Assembly: GCA_024449915.1 (NCBI GenBank)
Contig: JAMZAV010000777.1
Span: 1-64,000 of the forward strand
Length of the DNA: 64,000 bases
From: Sweltsa coloradensis
Lineage: Eukaryota > Arthropoda > Insecta > Plecoptera > Chloroperlidae
Direction of reading: 5' to 3'
Numbering within the stretch: the stretch's first letter is position 1; each line of letters opens with the position of its first letter. Below the pieces are notes generated by a model, which was given only the letters and a program-made list of their open reading frames with translations, did no database searches and was not told where the DNA came from. The position numbers and the translations under genes were made by a program. Positions 57,509-64,000 of this stretch are shown here, one piece after another.

Positions 57509-58330
57509 CGAGGAAAACGCTAAAGTCCCGCCGCGTTGATGGATGAGCTTTTTTAAAGTTTTTAGTTTGCGTGGGATATCTTTACTTTAAATAAATAAAT
57601 AAATAAATTTTATTTAGAGTCTACCCACTCAGTTATATAACTGATTTTCAGTGGGGGACTTTAAATCAAAGCGACCAAGCGTTGTTTTGCTACCTATGCA
57701 TTGTAAGTGATTGTTGTCAAATTTCTTTTGTTGCCTGTCAATTAGAATTATTTACCGTAAAAACTTATATTAAAAGCTTTATTTCTATGAATTCTGGCTA
57801 ACTTTTTCAACTTTTTCTTCAAAAGGTACTACATCACCATAACCGTAATGTCCATGTATAATATGAACGTTGAAGGCCCACCCGTTTGGTCAGAATTGGC
57901 CCAAATGGCACGAAAAAATTGCACAAAAAATCAAAAAAACTTATATTAAAAGCTTTATTTCTATGGATTCTGGCTAACTATTCCAAATTTTTCTTTCAAG
58001 AAGCAATACATCACCATTACCTTAATGTCCATTTAAAATTTGAACGTTGTAGTTCCACCTGTTTGGTCAGAATCAACCCAAATGTCACGAAAATATCACA
58101 CTAAAAATCAAAAAAAAATCGTAAAAGTACGATATATATGAGAAATATTTCTTCGATTGTACCCAAAAACGTAGCAAGTCTAAGTTCAAAGATTTCGAAG
58201 GTCCTGTCAAATTTTCATCAAGATCGCATTTGCCGTTTGCCCGGTAGAGAGCGAACAAACAGACAGAAAAAAAACAAACAAAAAAACAAACAAACAAAAA
58301 AAACACCCGAGCTAAATTTTTTCGCTCATG
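57509..58330 (-). mobile_element. Helentron-like family A, copy A8, interrupted by family J
   Basis: Minus orientation, starting CGAGGAAAACGCTAAAGTCC (CTAGG changed to CGAGG) and CGCGTTGATGGATGAGC. At 57586-57684 it is split by a family J tail; element sequence resumes with GTTTTGCTACCTATGCATTG. Two internal blocks follow. It ends at CGCTCATGAGCG, where it meets A9 head to head. Confidence 0.8.
57586..57684 (-). repeat. Family J retroposon tail, copy J2, nested in A8
   Basis: (AAAT)n, TTATTTAGAGTCTACCCACT, then TCAGTGGGGGAC and AAAGCGACCAAGC, matching J1 at 30196-30300. Comparison with intact family A copies shows the host element is cleanly interrupted here, so J is mobile and younger than A8. 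Confidence 0.7.
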
Positions 58331-58901
58331 AGCGAAGACTTCAATTTCACCGACCCCCCAAAAAATTTAGCTCGGGTTTTTTTTTTTTTTTTTTTTTTCG
58401 TTTTTCCCTCTGTTTGTTCGCTCTCTACCGGGCAAACGGCATATGCGATCTTGATGAAAATTTGACACGACCTTCGTTTTCTCTGAACTTAGACTTGCCA
58501 CGTTTTTGGGTACAATCGAAGAAATATTTCTCATGAATATCGCACTTTTACGATTTTTTTCGATTTTTAGTGCGAGATTTTCGTGACATTTGGGCCGATT
58601 CTGACCAAACGGGTGGGGCTACAACGTTCATATTATACATGGACATTAAGGTTATGGTTATGTAGTACCTTTTGAAAGAAAAAGTGGAAAAATTTAGCCA
58701 GAATCCATAGAAATAAAGCTTTTAATACAAGTTTTTTACGGTAAATAATACCAATTGACAAGAAACAAAAGAAACTTGACAACATTCACCTTCGATGCGT
58801 AGGCAGCAAAACAAAGCACTTGCAAAAGTAAAGATATCACGCAAACTAAAACCTTTAAAAAGCTCATCCATCAACGCGGCGGGACTTTAGCGTTTTCCTA
58901 G
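58331..58901 (+). mobile_element. Helentron-like family A, copy A9, one internal unit
   Basis: Starts ATGAGCGAAGACTTCAATTT at the inverted junction with A8, lacking the first GG, and ends GCGTTTTCCTAG then T. One internal block (near 58570). A T run of 22 occurs at about 58378-58399. The frame at 58138-58536 crosses both A8 and A9 and is not a gene. Confidence 0.85.
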
Positions 58902-59439
58902 TTTAAAAGAAATACTATTGTACATCAATAATCGAACTGGATACGCCACTGTGCACTATAGGGATACAGTTTAACGAATTCTATCGTTATTTTATTAGCG
59001 ATACTCATTTCATCTCTTGTGGAAAGAGTCAACTATACCTATTTGAAACATTTTTGGGAACTTTTCCTGCTTCCAGTTGTCATCTGATATATTTGCAATT
59101 TTGCGTCATTGTCAAGCAAGAAGATGGTCACTCTTCTATAGTGAAAGATTACTAAACATTATTGCGCAATATACGCATAAATAAATTCCGAAAATAACCA
59201 ATTTTGATGATTTTACAAAAAAACAAAATCCTAAAAATCCATTTTTATTTATGTCGACTTTTTTGTGACGGTTAAAATAAATGTGCTTCTTTCGAAGACT
59301 GTATAAACATGACCATAACATATGTGCAAAGTGTGGTAACAATCTGATAAAAACTGGCTTCAGAAAAAGTTCCAGAAAAAAATCACTGGTATCGCAGACT
59401 TTTATTGCTATCATGCTTATATCGCTGTAAGCACAGAGC
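58902..59439. other. AT-rich stretch, nothing recognisable
   Basis: A 115-codon minus-strand frame (59136-59483) looks hydrophobic but has no family signature and overlaps the family H start. Confidence 0.35.
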
Positions 59440-59834
59440 ACACAAAAAACTTGTAAAAATACAGCCAAACCTAACACACTCAAAAGTAATGAAATCTTTT
59501 TTTAAAAAAAGGGGCCAAGCTCATATTCTACCCTTCCACATTTGCGTATTTTTAATTCATAAACGTACAGTGCCCCGTAACAACATCCTTAAAAAGCTTT
59601 GCAAAATAGTATTTGCAACTCTTACGTTTAAATAAATTGGAAAAAAAGAATTTGGATCAACTATATTTACGTTTAAATTTGTAGTTGACCCTTCGATTTT
59701 GATAATTTTCAAGTTCACATCACGTTTCATGACGGCTGGGTAACACCTCGATATCACCCCAACTTTGCTTGCTATAAGGTGCTTGAGTGTGTAGCACGCC
59801 ACGGCTTGGCTGCGGCGCCCTAACGGGCACCTAG
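59440..59834 (+). repeat. Family H copy 2 with hairpin plus CTAG end
   Basis: AACTTGTAAAAATACAGCC, AACACACTCAAAAGTAATGA, GGGGCCAAGCTCAT, CACATTTGCGTATT, CCCGTAACAACATCC correspond to one arm of the 32.6-kb palindrome. AAGTTCACATCACGTTTCAT and GGCTTGGCTGCGGCGCCC then TAACGGGCACCTAG correspond to 33.5 kb. AT follows CTAG, as in copy 1. Here the palindrome's second arm is missing. Confidence 0.75.
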
Positions 59835-59889
59835 ATAATGAATTATTGTAAGTAAACAATGCAAAAATAATTTTGATTTATTATTATGA

Positions 59890-60051
59890 TGGTGGGAGGA
59901 CAGGAAAAAGTGAAGAGAGTTGGTGTTACGACAAGAGAATGAGGAAGAAGATGAGGTACCGAGCTTGGCAGGCCGGTGCTGATTCGGTGATGCCCAAGAT
60001 TTAGGTGGAAACACCCCTTTACCCAACTAAATGATGTTGGAACAAAGTGTA

Positions 60052-60103
<52 letters not shown>

Positions 60104-60131
60104 TTGTCTTAAGCTTTCGTGATCCATGGTT
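59890..60131. repeat. Left flank of the 60.5-kb palindrome, with (TA)n
   Basis: A block with GAGCTTGGCAGGCC, TGCCCAAGATTTAGGTGGAA and CACCCCTTTACCCAAC is diverged from, and in the same orientation as, 60920-61040. It is followed by (AT)n at about 60056-60100. Confidence 0.55.
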
Positions 60132-60359
60132 AATGTTTTAAGTATCTTTACGGTAAATAATCACGCACAGTATTATAAAAAATAACTTTAATCCCAACGT
60201 TTCAGAAAAACTATGTTTCCATTTTCAAGGGAAGGTTAAAAACAAAAATTCAATAAAACAACAACAGCATTATAAAAATAAACAAATAGAAACAAAAAAC
60301 ACACTACCTTGCAAACATAGAAAATTACAAGATCCAATTGCAGTGAACCTAAAATCAAA

Positions 60360-60488
60360 TCACTTGGTTGCATTGTGAGTGTGACTTCTTGTAACCATTC
60401 TAGCAGGCCTATCGCTGTCTTCATGTCTTGGTACCACAGGCGGCTCAGTCTCATACTTTTCAAGAGCTGCAGTATGACTTCTAGTCAT
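60360..60488 (-). pseudogene. Mirror copy of the family G C-terminal frame
   Basis: The minus-strand twin of 60541-60669, identical in reading because the palindrome arms match here. It is a duplicate and does not count as an independent gene. Confidence 0.4.
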
Positions 60489-60540
60489 TCTGCTGGATTC
60501 TAAATTTCTAGACATTTCTAGAAATTTAGAATCCAGCAGA

Positions 60541-60669
60541 ATGACTAGAAGTCATACTGCAGCTCTTGAAAAGTATGAGACTGAGCCGCCTGTGGTACCA
60601 AGACATGAAGACAGCGATAGGCCTGCTAGAATGGTTACAAGAAGTCACACTCACAATGCAACCAAGTGA
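60541..60669 (+). pseudogene. Family G retroelement-like C-terminal frame, 42 codons to stop
   Basis: Reads MTRSHTAALEKYETEPPVVP, then RHEDSDRPARMVTRSHTHNA and TK before a stop. The frame is also open upstream to the palindrome centre (NLESSR). The last 14 residues agree at 12 of 14 with the diverged copy at 15120-15164, including the stop, which supports former coding. The N-terminal bulk is absent. The element class is not identified. Confidence 0.4.
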
Positions 60670-60892
60670 TTTGATTTTAGGTTCACTGCAATTGGATCTT
60701 TGTAATTTTCTATGTTTGCAAGGTAGTGTGTTTTTTGTTTCTATTTGTTTATTTTTATAATGCTGTTGTTGTTTTATTGAATTTTTGTTTTTAACCTTCC
60801 CTTGAAAATGGAAACATAGTTTTTCTGAAACGTTGGGATTAAAGTTATTTTTATAATACTGTGCGTGATTATTTACCGTAAAGATACTTAAA

Positions 60893-61060
60893 ACATATAT
60901 ATATATATATATATATATAATATGATGATGAAGAAACGGTGAGCCCGGCAATCTCGGCCAAAAGTCCTAGATATCGGTGTGAAGAACACCACTCAACCCG
61001 ACGCTCTTGGAAATGTGTTTCGATTATTATTAAGCGTCGGGTATCTGAACGTGTAATGTA
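60893..61060. repeat. Right flank of the palindrome: (TA)n and a repeat fragment
   Basis: (AT)n at about 60896-60919 is followed by GAGCCCGGCAATCTCGGCC, AGTCCTAGATATCGGTGTGA and CACCACTCAACCCGACGCTC, the same block order as 59945-60040. Confidence 0.5.
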
Positions 61061-62382
61061 ATGTAATAGCTCTTGACACACAACTTCGTTTTTATTGGAA
61101 TTGATGCTACCGTTTTTTCTCTCAAAGACGTCACAGAACATAGAGACAAAAACACTCATGTGTTGTGAACTCCATATGCCAATCTTTTAGAACTTCTTAC
61201 ATATAGCGTCAGTGTCCCTTTAACAAAACTAGGCTATGCCTGTAGTCATCGTCGACTCGAAACCAGCATTCATGAGAATGATGAAAATATTAAGAGGCTG
61301 TATATTATTTAAATTCGCGCGACACTGCGTATTTATTTATTGAACCTCTATATCCTGTCTAGTAACAAAATACATTTATAATTGAGAACAATCAATACAA
61401 TACAACATTAATTAGACTACATACAATGCACACAACACAACGCATAAAAAACAGTATTGGAATCATTTACGAAATAATTACACAACTCAGCTGTCAATTC
61501 ACAAAATCAAATTTCAAGAACATGCAACGTAACGATGGGAACATGTACCACTTTTCTAAAAGTGTTTTAAGAGAAGCAGGAAAGCAAAAATTGTTTGCAA
61601 TAATTTTGGGTTTGGTTTAAAAGTCCTAAATACATACATGTTGTAGTTTGATTCTGGCTAATAAATTCTTGCTGGTCTCGGCTATGCTTGTGTGCACGTA
61701 ACATAGCTTGACAAGTTGTCCAAGCTGCTTATCAATCACATGCTCGATCTATTCAGAAATAGGTTCCAGTCGTGACAAAACATCTACGGCTGCCTCTTCG
61801 AGCTACATATTATCACGAAAGAAAGATTTCAAACGATTTTCGATAATTAAACGATTTATTTGCCTACGATTCGTCATAGATATAAATCTTAGATTTGATA
61901 TTAATAAGTTATTCGATATCGACAATGATCAATAGTCGTATATAGTACGTATGATATTATCAAGTTATTATGGTAAATATAATATGTTGACAATAATAAT
62001 AAGGGAATTATTTTTTTGGATGAATGTGAGAATAGGTCAAAAATAATATTACATTTCTTTACTCGTTAAAGTTAAATTTTTGTTCAGGAAAGGGTTCAAA
62101 ATATATTTTAGTTTTAGGTGTAGTTCATAAATTAAAATAAACGGGAAACGTCCATTTTTATTGCATATTTGTTATTTTCGATTCAATATCTATGTTGAAT
62201 AATTAATCTTTTGTCATCCCCATATGTTGTTTATGTGTGTTCAGTAAGCAATTGCAAGTACCAGTGCAAGGAGTAGAAAAGGTTGCACCTCCCTTTGTGA
62301 ACGTCACAAGCCAATACGTCGTGTGTAACGTCGTCACCTGATGTGTGCGGTGCGTCCTAGATGTGCTTGTGTTGAAGTTGAT
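61061..62382. other. AT-rich stretch with no feature seen
   Basis: Open frames of up to 75 codons, none recognisable. Becomes more CpG-rich after about 62280. Confidence 0.4.
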
Positions 62383-62412
62383 GACACGTGACTCACAGTC
62401 TTGTCACGTGAC
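62383..62412. promoter_or_regulatory. Paired CACGTG boxes 20 bp apart
   Basis: GACACGTGAC (62383-62392) and GTCACGTGAC (62403-62412) are spaced by 20 bp, about two helical turns. The second is the full palindromic E-box/CLEAR-type site bound by bHLH-zip factors such as the MITF/TFEB or USF groups. Nearby sequence also holds AACGTCACAAGCCAAT with a CCAAT motif (about 62300). No transcript start or coding exon is visible, so this is a candidate regulatory cluster only. Confidence 0.3.
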
Positions 62413-63084
62413 TTACCTGTCACGCGATCATATTCCGCGTGAATTATTCTTTCCGGAACAATTTCCATTACACAGAAAAACATGTGGAGCGATTTCATTG
62501 TGTTTTCATTGCTATTTTCCGTCGTGATCTAAAACCTGTGCTCGACATTTTTAGTGAAACACATTCGAATATTCTTATAATAACGTAGCTTTGCGAAAAA
62601 TGACAATTTATGAACAGAAATAATCGATCATTTTGCACTGATAGTGGGTTGAATGCACTACCTGGTAGTATCTTCATCATATATTGCGGGGGCTTGTAGA
62701 CAAAGCTCAAACTTGTTACTTTTAAAACGTCGTGGCATATTTCAATGTACTTTTCATGAATATTATCATCCGTTAAATTTTCCTCGTGGTTTCTTGGTAA
62801 TTATAATACTGCTATTGCGAGATAATTTGAAAATATAACTGTACCTAAACTGTCACGAGGAAATATCACAATGAAGGAAAGAAAGAAAACCCATTTTTCA
62901 CTTGCACCACATCCGCTGAAGGCCTATTGTCATCGATGTACAACATATAATATACAGATGGTGATCAAAGCATGGACTTAGAATAGTAACTGGCGGTCAA
63001 AGTATGACCATTGTCTGATCATGGATTTACAAGAGAATGGTCTGATATTATTTCCAATTGTTACAACATTGACAAATTAGTTTA
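62413..63084. other. AT-rich stretch, nothing recognisable
   Basis: No open frame above 71 codons; no repeat visible. Confidence 0.4.
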
Positions 63085-63420
63085 GCATTAAATTCTAGGA
63101 AATTTGTAAAAATATGGAAATAAACATTTTAAAAAATAAGCTTAATTTGTTTATCTTTATCCCACATTTAAAATGTGCTTTTATAAAACAATTTTAACAT
63201 GTTTTGTATATTGTCTTCCAGTTTAGTGCCCAGAATGTTAAAAAAAAAAAATTGAGTTTACCACTTTAATTAAGCACTGCATTAAATTCTAGAAATATGT
63301 ACCGATATGGTATTAGCATGATTTGTTTATCTTTATCCCACATTTAAATGTGCTTTAATAATAAACAATTTTATCGTTTTTTTATATTGTCCCGCAGTTT
63401 AATGCCTAGAATGTAAAAAT
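63085..63420 (+). repeat. Tandem duplication, two units with a 194-bp offset
   Basis: GCATTAAATTCTAG, TTTGTTTATCTTTATCCCAC, ATTTAAAATGTGCTTT, ATATTGTC and CAGTTTA then GAATGT occur in order from 63085 and again from 63279. The second unit is slightly shorter, with small indels. Confidence 0.75.
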
Positions 63421-63840
63421 GTGTTATGCTCAGAATATACTCCAGACAATGACATTTTGATTTAAAATGGACTAAATCGTTCCTTCGTTCCTTCATATAT
63501 GTGGAATGGTAGAAACGAATGGTAATTAATTATTATTTGGCCTACAATGATTGCAGCAGCAAAACCTGCAAATAGTTTGAACACAGTATTTGCGCATCTT
63601 GACTTGAATGTTGTAATTGTTTGGTTATATAAGTCTTCGCTCGTTAAACTTAAAGGGACAAAGCACTACGTTATTCTCTTAAAAGGTAACATGTGGACTT
63701 ACAAAAAAAATATTCAAAAACCCGCCTTCAAAGTGAGTGTAACCATATATCTTCTTCAAGATTACCGACGAATTGAAGTATGTATAGCATTTTTTTCTTT
63801 ACAACGAAAGCGATAGTTTAGTTGATATCGTAAAAACGAC
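63421..63840. other. AT-rich stretch with an unassigned 89-codon frame
   Basis: The frame at 63547-63816 (+) has ordinary composition (LNTVFAHLDLNVVIVWLYKS) but no recognisable family. No other feature. Confidence 0.3.
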
Positions 63841-64000
63841 GCCCCCTAATCTCTGTTAGTTCCGTGTGAGCGTCGCACGTCGCAGGCTTCATGCCGGCTC
63901 CCTGCAGTCGTCAGTAGACGGCTGGATAGCACACGGGCAACAGCTAACTTCGTCGACCGGCCTCCACACGGTACTTGTGATAGAAAGTCTCGGTGCATGT
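63841..64000. other. GC-rich right edge, possible exon or promoter
   Basis: The last 160 bases are clearly richer in GC and CpG than the preceding kilobases (GAGCGTCGCACGTCGCAGG, TTCGTCGACCGGCC). Such a jump can mark an exon, a promoter or a different repeat. No frame or motif decides it within the window. Confidence 0.25.

Larger units (their letters stand above)
60132..60896. repeat. Near-perfect palindrome, two arms of about 381 bp, 4-nt centre
   Basis: GGATTCTAAATTTCTAGA ends at 60512, CATT is the centre (60513-60516) and TCTAGAAATTTAGAATCC starts at 60517. The arms match outward to TGTTTTAAGTATCTTTACGG (left, 60132) and its complement ending at 60896. The only differences I see are single bases in T runs. 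The sequence is family G retroelement 3' end, present singly at 15.1 kb. (TA)n lies just outside both arms. Confidence 0.9.

Noticed and set aside
58138..58536. 132-codon plus-strand open frame
   Set aside because: It runs across the inverted junction of two non-coding family A elements; similar frames (MRNISSIVPKNVASLSSE and so on) recur in every copy on one strand and have no protein character.
60526..60951. 141-codon minus-strand frame, the longest in the window
   Set aside because: It is antisense to the palindrome's right arm and runs through the (TA)n tract, which gives IYIYIY; the better-supported frame is the short plus-strand C-terminus.

Overview
The window looks like an AT-rich, repeat-dense, gene-poor stretch of a large animal nuclear genome, most likely an arthropod and probably an insect. 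The evidence is AT-rich composition, no open reading frame longer than about 140 codons, no operon-like packing, many tRNA-derived (SINE-like) pieces, hAT-like and piggyBac-like MITEs, and many short non-coding elements with Helentron-type ends. I cannot name the species. I find no intact protein gene. The only protein-like material is a pair of broken copies of a cysteine-rich family (16.8-18.05 kb), a short retroelement-like C-terminus (60.5 kb, with a relative at 15.1 kb), a possible His/Gly-rich exon end at the left edge and a possible microexon at 40.6 kb.

Layout. 0-7.4 kb: GC-rich edge, then AT-rich DNA with an 11-unit minisatellite (2.95-3.41 kb) and a T-rich tract (5.3-5.5 kb). 7.4-10.7 kb: two inverted arrays of GATAACCA-type repeats enclosing two noisy Helentron-like copies. 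14.0-14.5 kb: a second Helentron-like family (B). 15.76-19.28 kb: a large inverted repeat whose outer arms are six-unit, about 160-bp tandem arrays and whose inner arms are the cysteine-rich pseudogene copies. 20-29 kb: two hAT-like MITEs, (TAA)n tracts round a small inverted repeat with a hammerhead-like core, SINE-like pieces and a full family B element. 29.4-31.6 kb: an inverted-repeat element and a 707-bp tandem segmental duplication carrying TE pieces. 32.6-33.6 kb: a palindromic family (H) with a hairpin plus CTAG end. 35.8 kb: a tandem duplication. 42-45 kb: foldback-like family I with GTC-rich arms and a 256-bp MITE. 45.6 kb: a piggyBac-like MITE. 47.3-49.5 kb: two tandem arrays sharing one conserved core. 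51.7-58.9 kb: six copies of Helentron-like family A plus two tandem heads of family C. 60.13-60.90 kb: a near-perfect palindrome with a 4-nt centre.

The organising theme is a superfamily of short non-autonomous elements (A, B, C, D) that share one 3' terminal module. It consists of an AACGC/GCGTT hairpin followed by CTAG and a flanking T, with an asymmetric inverted repeat (GGATGAGC at the 5' end, its complement inside the 3' end). This fits Helentron-type rolling-circle elements. The copies recombine, abut end to end and vary in the number of an internal ~177-bp unit. Most other content is simple repeats or AT-rich DNA in which I see nothing. Some repeats differ mainly by small indels, which suggests unpolished long-read sequence and limits coding calls here.
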